A DNA stretch of 45,280 nt from a virus, in the IMG/VR virus record IMGVR_UViG_3300032144_000022, positions 1 to 45,280 of that record, one strand, 5' to 3'. Below are positions 13,731 through 20,535 of this stretch, in pieces. Under the pieces are notes generated by a model that was not told where the DNA came from, did no database searches, and saw only the letters and a list, made by a program, of their open reading frames with translations. The stretch's first letter is position 1, and each line of letters opens with the position of its first letter. The translations under genes and the position numbers were made by a program.

Positions 13731-14005
13731 AGGCACCGCGCTTCCAAATGCAGGACCGTGCACTGGCAGTAGTGATTAGAGGCGCGCTGTACGGCGTGCT
13801 TGCTTCGGCAGTGGTGCTGACTCTGTTTGCGCTAGCGGGCTGCACGCACGACGAGCTAACCGGCATGCAGCGAGACATGCGCGTGCGCGACGCTAACTGC
13901 AAGCTGTCGCACGACGTGTACGCAGAAGCACTGGCGAATGGTAACGAGCCGTACGCCGAGCGTGCGAAGAATCTAGCTGCAGGCTTGGGCTGCCCGATCC
14001 AATGA
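13727..14005 (+). CDS. Possible lipoprotein
   Basis: 92 aa. Residues 14-37 form a hydrophobic helix ending in a lipobox, LAGC (about Cys39); the n-region before it is long for a lipoprotein signal. The mature part is short, charged and helical, with two more Cys. A small membrane gene followed by a small lipoprotein gene recalls spanin pairs, but no lysis gene is adjacent, so I do not call it one. Coupled by ATGA on both sides. Confidence 0.5.
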   Translation: MKAPRFQMQDRALAVVIRGALYGVLASAVVLTLFALAGCTHDELTGMQRDMRVRDANCKLSHDVYAEALANGNEPYAERAKNLAAGLGCPIQ

Positions 14006-14226
14006 GAGACGCCGCCGCATTTCTGGGCTGCTTAGCCGCCCTTGTGTGGGCGATCTTAGGCATAGGCTATGCCGCAAAAGAAGACCACGAGCGCGACGTG
14101 CGCCGCTGCAGCATCGTTGCTCGCGAGTTCGCGCTAGCCATGGAAGCCCACGACGCGCAGCGCGCAGACCACTGGGCAGCTGTCGCGATTAAGGTTTCTT
14201 GTAGTCGTTATCTAATCAGGGAGTAA
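14002..14226 (+). CDS. Small single-pass membrane protein
   Basis: 74 aa. Residues 5-24 (AAFLGCLAALVWAILGIGYA) form an N-terminal membrane helix, followed by a charged helical segment. It starts in an ATGA overlap with the possible lipoprotein gene. No family is recognised. Confidence 0.55.
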   Translation: MRDAAAFLGCLAALVWAILGIGYAAKEDHERDVRRCSIVAREFALAMEAHDAQRADHWAAVAIKVSCSRYLIRE

Positions 14227-14232
14227 GAGCAC

Positions 14233-14628
14233 ATGAAGTACAACGTTCTGCAACACGTGCCAGGCTTTCGCGGCGAGCTGCTGCAAGAGCAAGGCAAAGA
14301 CGCACAAGGCAAGCCCACGCTGCAGCCGGCGACGTACGCCAGCCTGCTGTCCATGCTCGTGAACGTGCCCGAGCAAGACCCGAAGAAGGCTCGCGGGCTC
14401 GTGCAGATTCTCGACGCCGTGGACGAAGCCGCCTACAAGCGTGGCGCGATCAGCAGCGGCCAGCTGGAGCTGGAAGCCGAGCAAGTCGCCTACATCAAAG
14501 ACAACGCGCTTAAGTGCGGCATGTCGCCCACGGCCTACGGCCGCCTGGTGACGTTCCTCGAAAGCCCGAGCACGGACGGCGCGAACGATTCGCCGGCCGA
14601 GCAGCCGAGCGCAGGCGGCAGCGCGTAA
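14233..14628 (+). CDS. Hypothetical soluble protein
   Basis: 131 aa. AGGGAGT precedes the ATG. Helical throughout (TYASLLSMLVNVPEQDPKKA, then LELEAEQVAYIKDNAL) with a disordered Ser/Ala/Pro-rich tail. The build recalls small regulatory or adaptor proteins, but no motif is decisive. It closes the gene run before the repeat-rich stretch at 14629-14822. Confidence 0.6.
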   Translation: MKYNVLQHVPGFRGELLQEQGKDAQGKPTLQPATYASLLSMLVNVPEQDPKKARGLVQILDAVDEAAYKRGAISSGQLELEAEQVAYIKDNALKCGMSPTAYGRLVTFLESPSTDGANDSPAEQPSAGGSA

Positions 14629-14740
14629 GCGAGGCGCGCGGAAGACGAGAAAACCGGCATAGCGGGCAAGGCGGGCCAACAATCCGCCGCACGCAGTGTG
14701 CTGCCCGCTCGTGCTGGATAACCCACGCGTAAACCGAGTC

Positions 14741-14819
14741 GGTTACAGGACTGGTTACAGGGCCTGCAAGCTGACAGACAGACAGACAGATAGACGGACA
14801 GAACTACAGAAGGGACAGA
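14741..14819 (+). repeat. Direct repeat GGTTACAGG x2 and a GACA microsatellite
   Basis: GGTTACAGG occurs at 14741-14749 and 14753-14761, 12 bases apart. From 14773 four perfect GACA units run into degenerate ones up to about 14819, ending just before the ATG at 14823. They lie in the leader of the HTH gene. The exact role is unknown; a binding site or a slippage-prone leader is possible. Confidence 0.65.
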
Positions 14820-14822
14820 ACC

Positions 14823-15104
14823 ATGTCGAAAGACAAGAACGAAGAGAAAGCCATCATTGCGAAGCCGTCGATTAGCGCGGAAGACTTCGTGCGAGCTTGG
14901 CAGAAGTCCGCCAGCGTCAAGGCTGTGTGCGACACGCTCGGAATTTCCGAGACGGCGGCGAACAGCCGAGCGAGGAACTACCGCAAGGCCGGCGTGCAGC
15001 TCAAGAAGATGGAAGGCGGGCAGAAAGGGCGAAAGCTCGACGTGTCCGGCTTGAACACTCTTGCGGCGTCGCTGCTGGAGCAGCCCGCGGAAGGTTCCAA
15101 GTAA
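14823..15104 (+). CDS. Helix-turn-helix DNA-binding protein
   Basis: 93 aa. Residues 17-50 (SAEDFVRAWQKSASVKAVC, DTLGISETAANSRARNYRK) form a clear HTH with a basic recognition helix, then a Lys/Arg-rich linker and a helical tail. Such small proteins occur in many proteobacterial phages as regulators. Unusual repeats lie directly before its gene and after the following gene, so both may be its targets. GAAGGGA is the ribosome-binding site. It is one candidate for the protein that reads the repeated sites of this phage. Confidence 0.7.
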   Translation: MSKDKNEEKAIIAKPSISAEDFVRAWQKSASVKAVCDTLGISETAANSRARNYRKAGVQLKKMEGGQKGRKLDVSGLNTLAASLLEQPAEGSK

Positions 15105-15521
15105 GTGCTGGTAGACAGCATCACAGGCGCATGGCTGGCAGCAGGGCTTCTGCTGCTAGTCGTGCTGGCCAGTGGAGTGGTAGCAGTGGTGCGTGCCGTA
15201 GTGGGCTTCTGCAGTGCAGCAGTACGCACGTGTAAGCAGATAGCTGCAGCTGCTGGTGGTGGTAGATACGACTGGAGCTGCACTGCAGCCGAAGCACTGC
15301 TGCTGTGTCTACTGCTGTGCTCCATAGGTGGCATGGTGCTGTGGTCCATTACCAAGGATCGGCCCATAGAGCTGCGAGACATGGTGCTAAAGCAGTTCGA
15401 GTGCGGCCAGTACGGCCTGAGTGTGCGTGTTACTGAGTGGACCAGCGACGGGAAGCCCGAGCAGCTGGAGTGCTATAGGCCCGAGCCCGTACCGCGCAAG
15501 CCAGACTGGCTAACCATGTAG
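15105..15521 (+). CDS. Membrane protein with CpG-poor coding sequence
   Basis: 138 aa, GTG start directly after the TAA of the HTH gene. Two membrane helices (about residues 9-32 and 63-82), then a soluble domain of 55 residues with two Cys. Unlike its neighbours the gene uses GCA, AGT, GGT and CTG heavily and few CG-containing codons, suggesting another origin. No family is recognised. Confidence 0.6.
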   Translation: MLVDSITGAWLAAGLLLLVVLASGVVAVVRAVVGFCSAAVRTCKQIAAAAGGGRYDWSCTAAEALLLCLLLCSIGGMVLWSITKDRPIELRDMVLKQFECGQYGLSVRVTEWTSDGKPEQLECYRPEPVPRKPDWLTM

Positions 15522-15571
15522 CTAGCCCTGTAGGCCACTCATTAATAGAGAAGGCATGCAGTGTCGTGTGC

Positions 15572-15713
15572 TGTCGAAAGACTTTACACATAGGGGCGGG
15601 TAGTGTCGAAATGTTTTACAGCAGGGCCGGACACCCCACTGCGAAGGCGTTTACAGCGCAACTTGTATAGCCAGCGTCGAAAAACTTTACACATGCTGTC
15701 GGAAAACCATACA
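15572..15713 (+). repeat. Five 17-bp direct repeats, TGTCG-N6-TTTACA
   Basis: Units begin at 15572, 15604, 15639, 15675 and 15697. The N6 part is A-rich (AAAGAC, AAATGT, AAGGCG, AAAAAC, GAAAAC). Unit 3 has CTGCG, unit 4 CGTCG and unit 5 CATACA in place of the consensus; the rest match. Start-to-start spacings of 32, 35, 36 and 22 bases are close to whole helical turns, so bound proteins would sit on one face. This looks like an activator or replication-initiator array, not a CRISPR. Confidence 0.75.
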
Positions 15714-15756
15714 AGCCCGCGGCCGGCCTGAAGAAAGCCCGCCCGGACTGTGAACT

Positions 15757-15772
15757 GGTTAACGCGTTAACC
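15757..15772. promoter_or_regulatory. 16-bp palindromic operator, copy 7
   Basis: GGTTAACGCGTTAACC, identical to copy 4. A further half-site, GTTTAAC, follows at 15775-15781. It lies between the TGTCG repeats and the next gene, as expected for repression of a promoter here. Confidence 0.8.
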
Positions 15773-15810
15773 CTGTTTAACGGGCCGCCATGGCCCGCGG
15801 AGTCGTACCC

Positions 15811-16107
15811 ATGCGCAAGTACCTTGCCTTAGTCGGAGCCGTCGCAGCGCTCGCCATGGAGCGGGCCGTAGGCGCTGCCGTGGACCTTGGGCGCAGCGTC
15901 CACGACGCAGCCTCGAAGGTGCACAAGAAGCTGTCCCGGCTGGCCGACACGTCCATGCCGCTCGGGAAGAAGGCCGCGAAGCTCAACGGCGCGCGCGCTC
16001 GGCGCGGCAAGTATAAGGGCCGGCTGCACGCTCGGAAGGGCTCGCGCAAGCGCGGCAGCGGGCGCACCGCTGCGCGTATCAAGGCGAAGGCGCGCAAGCA
16101 TGGGTAG
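15811..16107 (+). CDS. Small very basic protein
   Basis: 98 aa from the ATG at 15811, which has GCGGAG 8 bases upstream; an ATG at 15790 would add 7 residues but lacks such a site. A hydrophobic/helical N-terminal third precedes a Lys/Arg-rich C-terminal half (KLNGARARRGKYKGRLHARK and later), typical of nucleic-acid-binding or nucleoid-like proteins. It is the first gene after operator copy 7 and may help package or protect DNA. Confidence 0.6.
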   Translation: MRKYLALVGAVAALAMERAVGAAVDLGRSVHDAASKVHKKLSRLADTSMPLGKKAAKLNGARARRGKYKGRLHARKGSRKRGSGRTAARIKAKARKHG

Positions 16108-16282
16108 CGTGGCGTGGCCAGTGCTGTGGCTCGTGTTCTGGCTAGCGTTCGGGCTCGGCGACATTGCGTGCTACGTGCGCGCTAACGCACCGCGCAAAGT
16201 GTACGCGAGCGTGTGGGCGCGACTCGTGCCAGGCAGCGGTTACTGGCTGCTCTTCAAGTACGGACGTGCACCACATGGCTAG
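16100..16282 (+). CDS. Small membrane protein
   Basis: 60 aa. Residues 4-25 (VAWPVLWLVFWLAFGLGDIA) are a Trp-rich membrane helix, and a second hydrophobic segment lies near the C-terminus (GSGYWLLFKYG). It overlaps both neighbours by 8 bases. Function unknown. Confidence 0.55.
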   Translation: MGSVAWPVLWLVFWLAFGLGDIACYVRANAPRKVYASVWARLVPGSGYWLLFKYGRAPHG

Positions 16283-16487
16283 CACTCGCGACAAGGTGCG
16301 CTCGGCAGTCGAGCAGCTAAACGGCGCGCTGCACGAGCTGGCTAGCGAGGGCGTGGTGTGCGAGCTGTCCGACGTGACGGCCATTGCACGGCTGCAGGGC
16401 GCTGGCATAGAGCCAGGCTCGGCAGAGCGCTACCGCACGCACTACAAGGCGCTGCGCATCCTGGCGTGGCACGAGACGGAGCGCTAA
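16275..16487 (+). CDS. Small soluble helical protein
   Basis: 70 aa, starting MASTRDKVRSAVEQLNGAL. Helical, mildly acidic, no recognised domain. It overlaps the preceding membrane protein gene by 8 bases and ends 2 bases before the RsgA-like gene. Confidence 0.55.
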   Translation: MASTRDKVRSAVEQLNGALHELASEGVVCELSDVTAIARLQGAGIEPGSAERYRTHYKALRILAWHETER

Positions 16488-16489
16488 GC

Positions 16490-16711
16490 ATGGACCGTCC
16501 ACTAATCGCTTCCTGCTACGCCGACGTTACCGAGCTGGCAGGCAAGTGCAAGAAGAAAGACTGCCAGCACGAGTACCGCGACAGCACGTGCTCTGTGCGT
16601 GAGGCAGTCAAGTCCGGCGCTATCACGACTGCTCGCCTGCACGACTACCAGCAGGCAGTAGCAGCGTGTGACAAGGCCGACGCACAGGCAGCTAAGAACA
16701 AGAAGGGCTAA
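16490..16711 (+). CDS. Stand-alone zinc motif like the C-terminal domain of GTPase RsgA
   Basis: 73 aa. Cys20-x4-Cys25-x-His27-x6-Cys34 followed by SVREAVKSGAITTARLHDYQ closely follows the end of bacterial RsgA/YjeQ, where C-x4-C-x-H-x5-C is followed by AVREAVE-G-I--R--SY. In RsgA this zinc domain contacts the 30S ribosomal subunit. Here it stands alone, without the OB-fold or GTPase domain. It might bind ribosomes or compete with host RsgA. The resemblance is seen directly; any ribosome link is inference. Confidence 0.6.
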   Translation: MDRPLIASCYADVTELAGKCKKKDCQHEYRDSTCSVREAVKSGAITTARLHDYQQAVAACDKADAQAAKNKKG

Positions 16712-16714
16712 CAC

Positions 16715-17125
16715 ATGAACGAAGTAGTAATCGTCTGGCTACTCGCGCTAACCGTCGCGGTGCTCGTGTGCTTCGCATGCGCGCACTTCTGGACCAAGAA
16801 GAGCGGCAGCCAGCAGCGACGCGCCGACGCGCTCGACAAGGTGGGCTCGGCTATCTGCGAGCTTGCGATTAAGGCAGCTTCCGCGCGCACGCTCGAAGCC
16901 GGCTTGTGCAAGCCGGATTACGCGCGGTCGGGCTGGCTACATCACAACGCCATAGAGGGCGACCAGGGCGCCACCGAAGTGGCGTACATGAAGTTCTACG
17001 AGCAAGAGCGCGAGCGCTACGCGAAGCTCGTGGTGGACACGCTCGTGCGCATCGCCACGCAGCCGCCATACCTGCCAGTCGTGCACGTGCACGCTGCGCC
17101 CAAGAAGCGCAAGGCGAAGGGCTAG
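16715..17125 (+). CDS. Membrane-anchored hypothetical protein
   Basis: 136 aa. One N-terminal membrane helix (residues 4-25) anchors a soluble helical domain; the last 12 residues are basic (APKKRKAKG). It lies in the run of small coupled or closely spaced genes between the repeats and the terminase. No family is recognised. Confidence 0.6.
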   Translation: MNEVVIVWLLALTVAVLVCFACAHFWTKKSGSQQRRADALDKVGSAICELAIKAASARTLEAGLCKPDYARSGWLHHNAIEGDQGATEVAYMKFYEQERERYAKLVVDTLVRIATQPPYLPVVHVHAAPKKRKAKG

Positions 17126-17128
17126 CAC

Positions 17129-17590
17129 ATGCTCGCACTAGTCATCGCGTACGCCGTCGCGGCGCTCGTGCTGCTGTTCTGCGCAGTGCTCGCGCTGCTG
17201 CCGGTTACTGTCATAGCGTTCTGCGCGCTCGTGTGGCTTCGTGAATGGGTAGAAGAGATACCGCACGAAGGCACGCGCGACGTGTTCACGCTCGCGCTGG
17301 TGCCGCTCGTCGTCTGCTTCGTGCTGCTCGACGTTGCATTTAACGTTACGTGGGGCTCGTACTACTTCCGCGAGTGGCCGAAGCGCGGCGCGCTGCTGTT
17401 TACGTCGCGAGTGGAGCAGCACTACCGCACCATTCCCTACACGGGGCCGGCGCAGTATCCCGTGCTCGCGCCCGACTGGGACGACATGACGCACCAGCAG
17501 CAGCAGGCCGTGTACTGGGCCGAGTTCTTGAACGGTATAGACCCGTGGCACGTGACCATGGCAGGCGGCAAGCCGCCGCAGGAAGCGTAG
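17129..17590 (+). CDS. Multi-helix membrane protein
   Basis: 153 aa. Three hydrophobic stretches (about residues 3-20, 22-38 and 52-74) predict two or three membrane helices; the C-terminal half is soluble with many aromatic residues. It could be a holin or an envelope protein, but no lysis gene is adjacent and no family is recognised. Confidence 0.6.
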   Translation: MLALVIAYAVAALVLLFCAVLALLPVTVIAFCALVWLREWVEEIPHEGTRDVFTLALVPLVVCFVLLDVAFNVTWGSYYFREWPKRGALLFTSRVEQHYRTIPYTGPAQYPVLAPDWDDMTHQQQQAVYWAEFLNGIDPWHVTMAGGKPPQEA

Positions 17591-17592
17591 CC

Positions 17593-17766
17593 GTGCCGAA
17601 GCCGCACTGCTTCTACTGGATCGGGAACCAGCTGTACGTCGCCGCGCGCGACGAGTTCGGCTACTGGCAGGTACATGCGTTCTATGGACCGCTGTCCGAC
17701 CTAGTGGTGCATGGCGTGCCCGAAGTGTCACGCGACACGGCGCGCTCCATGGGCTGGCCGAGCTAA
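17593..17766 (+). CDS. Small hypothetical protein
   Basis: 57 aa, GTG start 3 bases after the upstream stop. The peptide (MPKPHCFYWIGNQLYVAARD) looks like a small beta-rich soluble domain. It ends in a TAATG overlap with the next gene. No family is recognised. Confidence 0.5.
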   Translation: MPKPHCFYWIGNQLYVAARDEFGYWQVHAFYGPLSDLVVHGVPEVSRDTARSMGWPS

Positions 17767-17894
17767 TGCTGTTCACGCTCGGACTACTGCTGCTTCTCGC
17801 GGGCGCCGTGGACAAGAAGCACGGGCGCGGCGCACTGCTCTGCTTCGCAGCAGCTGCGTGCTTTCTACTCAATGGCGGCTGGAAGGCGCTATGA
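17766..17894 (+). CDS. Tiny membrane protein
   Basis: 42 aa with two short hydrophobic helices (MLFTLGLLLLLAGAV and GALLCFAAAACFLLNGGW) joined by a basic turn, a hairpin shape seen in very small phage membrane proteins. Coupled by TAATG before and ATGA after. Confidence 0.5.
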   Translation: MLFTLGLLLLLAGAVDKKHGRGALLCFAAAACFLLNGGWKAL

Positions 17895-18052
17895 ACCTGT
17901 GGCCGCTTGGACTGTTCCTGCTGGTGCTCGGGCTGGTGCTCGCGATTGTGTACCGCCGTGGGCACGCGGCTGGGCGCGACAGCGTGTGCTCGGCGTCGAA
18001 TCCGTGCGCCGAGTGCCGCGCGCAGCTCAAGCTGCCGCCGCGGAAGAGCTAG
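17891..18052 (+). CDS. Small membrane protein with Cys-containing tail
   Basis: 53 aa. One membrane helix (residues 4-23, WPLGLFLLVLGLVLAIVY) then a soluble tail with CSASNPCAEC, a possible metal site. Starts in an ATGA overlap with the preceding tiny gene. Confidence 0.5.
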   Translation: MNLWPLGLFLLVLGLVLAIVYRRGHAAGRDSVCSASNPCAECRAQLKLPPRKS

Positions 18053-18055
18053 CCC

Positions 18056-18241
18056 ATGTGCTGCTGCTGCTGTCACGCCTGCTGCCGCGAGCAGCCGCTA
18101 CGGATCGCAGACGCGGGCGACTTCGACGGCATGCCGCTGGAGCGCGCATTGCGCATCCTGGACGGCTGCATGTGGGCGCTGCTCGCCTTCGCGGTAGCGC
18201 TCGCTGTCTTCGCCATCGTCTGGAGCGTCAAGCACTCATGA
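18056..18241 (+). CDS. Small membrane protein with poly-cysteine N-terminus
   Basis: 61 aa. The first 11 residues contain seven Cys and one His (MCCCCCHACCR). Residues about 39-58 form a membrane helix. The Cys cluster may bind metal or form disulfides. It overlaps the small terminase gene by 4 bases. Its reality rests on packing and codon style. Confidence 0.5.
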   Translation: MCCCCCHACCREQPLRIADAGDFDGMPLERALRILDGCMWALLAFAVALAVFAIVWSVKHS

Positions 18242-18621
18242 CGGCGGACGTTATCGAGCCCGAAGGCTCGCGGCCCGAGCCGCCCGACTACTTGAGCGAG
18301 CGCGCCGCAGAAGAGTGGCGCGCGCTGGTGAAGCTCAAGCCGGCCGGCTTCTTCGACCGCGGCACGTGGGCGCTGCTGGCCGAGCACTGCGAGCTGGTAG
18401 CTACGTGGCGCTGGCACAGCGAGCAGATTAACGCGCTGCGCAAGCAGGCAACGGACGGCCAGGGCGTGGACGCCACAATGCTGGGCTTCCACGAGTACCA
18501 GCGCTCGCAGGCAGGCGGAAAGCTCGCGAACGTGGACACGAAGCTGCGGCTTACGAAGCAAGCGACTACGCGCGCCGAGAAGAAGAACGACGCGCCACAA
18601 GGCAAGGCACCCTGGCAATGA
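18238..18621 (+). CDS. terS: Terminase small subunit, P27 type
   Basis: 127 aa. The pattern LSERAAEEWRALVKLKPAGFFDRGTWALLAEHC followed by a helical region and a Lys-rich end fits P27-type small terminases, which recognise phage DNA and guide the large subunit. (Residue runs are split here: LSERAAEEWRALV then LLAEHCELVATWR.) It starts in an ATGA overlap and lies one small gene before the large subunit, as usual. Confidence 0.75.
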   Translation: MTADVIEPEGSRPEPPDYLSERAAEEWRALVKLKPAGFFDRGTWALLAEHCELVATWRWHSEQINALRKQATDGQGVDATMLGFHEYQRSQAGGKLANVDTKLRLTKQATTRAEKKNDAPQGKAPWQ

Positions 18622-19001
18622 TCGGCGAATTTAGAACACCAGCGCAGCGCGCAGCCCGCGCCCTAGAGTGGCGGCGCTACCATCACGCCGAGCTTACGGC
18701 GCGTGGGCTCGTGGTGCTCGACGCGCGCGGCCGGCGCGTCGGCGCAGTCGTAGAAGCAGAACCAGTCTTTGGCGGCGTCGAAGTGCGCGTGCTGCATTCG
18801 GCGTCCAGCGAAAACGTGGGCGACGGCTACAAAGGGCCAGTGCTTGGACGCACGCGGCGCGGCAGTACGACGCCGTACGAGTGCGTCGAGTTCGTGGGCT
18901 TCATTCGCGGCGGCAGCATCGTTAAGGCTACGCATCACGTCTGCGGTGCGCAGGGCTTCGGGCTGCGGTATGACGACAGCTGCCCGGCTTGTCGCGCATG
19001 A
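18618..19001 (+). CDS. Hypothetical protein between the terminase genes
   Basis: 127 aa. Basic N-terminal helix, central beta-rich part, and a C-terminal zinc-like pattern (HHVCGAQ, then CPACRA). It is coupled by ATGA overlaps to both terminase genes, so a packaging role is plausible. No known family; an HNH nuclease is often found here, but the HNH residues are absent. Confidence 0.6.
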   Translation: MIGEFRTPAQRAARALEWRRYHHAELTARGLVVLDARGRRVGAVVEAEPVFGGVEVRVLHSASSENVGDGYKGPVLGRTRRGSTTPYECVEFVGFIRGGSIVKATHHVCGAQGFGLRYDDSCPACRA

Positions 19002-20521
19002 CACGGGGCGAGCGAGTAATAGCGTGGATCGAAGAGCACCTGCGCATACCGGAAGGCAAGTTCGTGGGACAGCGCGTCAAGCTCGCGCCGTTCCAGCGGC
19101 TAATTATCCTTTCGATTTACGACAATCCGCTGGCCGAGTGGACGCGCCGCGCAATCATTTCGTTTGCGCGCAAGAACGCCAAGACGGCGCTGGTAGCCAT
19201 GCTGCTGCTGTGCCACTTGTGCGGGCCGGAAGCGCGGCCAAACTCGCAGCTGTATTCTGCTGCGCAGTCACGCGACCAGGCGGCCATTCTCTACGGGCTC
19301 GCCGCCAAAATGGTGCGCATGTCGCCGACGCTGTGCGAGTACGTGCAGCCGCGCGACTCGCTCAAAGAATTGTTCTGCCCGGCGCTAGGCACTCTGTACA
19401 AGGCGCTATCAGCAGACGCGAAGACCAAGTACGGCTTGTCGCCCGTGTTCATCGTGCACGACGAGCTGGGCCAGGTTCGCGGGCCGAAGTCCGAGCTATA
19501 CGAAGCGCTGGAGACTGCGACCGCAGCGCAAGAGGCGCCGCTGTCTATCATCATTTCGACGCAGGCCGCGACGGACGCGGACTTGCTGTCAGTGCTGATA
19601 GACGACGCCAAGAAAGGCGCGGACCCGCGCACGGTGCTGTGCTTGTTTACTGCGCCGCTGGAGCTGGACCCGTTCGGGCTCGAAGCGATACGCGCGGCGA
19701 ATCCTGCTTTCGATTACTTCATGAACCAGCAAGAAGTGCTGGACATGGCGGCGAATGCTTCGCGCATGCCATCGCGCGAGCCCGAGTACCGCAATTTAAT
19801 TTTGAACCAGCGCATAGAGTCGCGCTCGCCGTTTATCAGTCGCGCAATATGGACGGCGAACGGGGCGCCAGTAGTCGAGCAGTTTAGTGGGCGCGTCTTT
19901 CTCGGCTTCGACCTGTCCGAGATAAACGACTTAACGGCGTGCGTAGCCATTGGCGACGAAGAGCCGGACGGACTGATACACGTTAAGCCGACGTTCTGGC
20001 TACCCGAAGACGGACTGGCCGAGCGGTCGCAGCGAGACAGAGCGCCGTATGACGTGTGGCACTCGCAGGGCTTTCTGGAGACTGCGCCCGGCCCGAGCGT
20101 GGACTACGAGTACGTGGCGACGTGGTTCCGCGACATTTGGCACGAGCTGCAGATAGAGGCAGTCGGCTTCGACGCGTGGAACTGGCGGCACTTCGAGCCG
20201 TGGCTGCGCAAGCTCGGCTTCCGCGACAAGCAGCTGGAAAAGTTCGTGCCTGTGCGGCAAGGCACGCAAACCATGTCACCAGCTCTGCGCACGCTGGAAG
20301 GCTGGCTGCTCGCGCACAAGATGGCGCACGGCATGCACCCGGTTCTAACCATGTGCATGGCGAACGCCGTAGTTAGCTCGCCGGACGCGAGTAACCGAAA
20401 GCTGGACAAGAAGAAGAGTACAGGACGAATCGACGGCGCAGTGGCACTCGCGAACGCTGCCGCCGTAGCGGGCGAACAGAAGCCCAAAGAAAAACGCGAA
20501 CCACGTATCCGACTTATCTAA
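18998..20521 (+). CDS. terL: Terminase large subunit, HK97 type
   Basis: 507 aa. The ATPase has a Walker A-like RKNAKT loop (residues 58-63) and Walker B VFIVHDE (Asp155, Glu156). The C-terminal nuclease starts near GFDLSEINDLTA, with another acidic residue in RIDGAVALANA. It pumps DNA into the prohead and cuts it. Length and motif order are normal, so it is likely functional. Start chosen at the ATGA overlap with the upstream gene. Confidence 0.95.
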   Translation: MTRGERVIAWIEEHLRIPEGKFVGQRVKLAPFQRLIILSIYDNPLAEWTRRAIISFARKNAKTALVAMLLLCHLCGPEARPNSQLYSAAQSRDQAAILYGLAAKMVRMSPTLCEYVQPRDSLKELFCPALGTLYKALSADAKTKYGLSPVFIVHDELGQVRGPKSELYEALETATAAQEAPLSIIISTQAATDADLLSVLIDDAKKGADPRTVLCLFTAPLELDPFGLEAIRAANPAFDYFMNQQEVLDMAANASRMPSREPEYRNLILNQRIESRSPFISRAIWTANGAPVVEQFSGRVFLGFDLSEINDLTACVAIGDEEPDGLIHVKPTFWLPEDGLAERSQRDRAPYDVWHSQGFLETAPGPSVDYEYVATWFRDIWHELQIEAVGFDAWNWRHFEPWLRKLGFRDKQLEKFVPVRQGTQTMSPALRTLEGWLLAHKMAHGMHPVLTMCMANAVVSSPDASNRKLDKKKSTGRIDGAVALANAAAVAGEQKPKEKREPRIRLI

Positions 20522-20535
20522 CCAAAAGGCAGCAC

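Larger units (their letters stand above)
15522..15810. promoter_or_regulatory. Intergenic control region with two repeat systems
   Basis: This gap holds five TGTCG-N6-TTTACA repeats, operator copy 7 and a half-site, and no convincing gene. An ATG at 15790 is in frame with the next gene but lies before its ribosome-binding site. The region separates the HTH unit from the long series leading to the terminase, and so may contain the promoter for that series. Confidence 0.55.

Noticed and set aside
13605-14005. Rz/Rz1-type spanin pair
   Set aside because: A small membrane gene followed by a lipoprotein-like gene fits loosely, but there is no coiled coil in the first product and no endolysin or holin next to them.
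15572-15713. CRISPR array
   Set aside because: Repeats are only 17 bp with a variable 6-base core, spacers are 5-19 bases, and no cas gene is present.
17138-18076. Long - strand open frame (312 codons)
   Set aside because: It opposes several closely packed small + strand genes that have coupled starts; its peptide is His/Arg-rich and unlike any protein.
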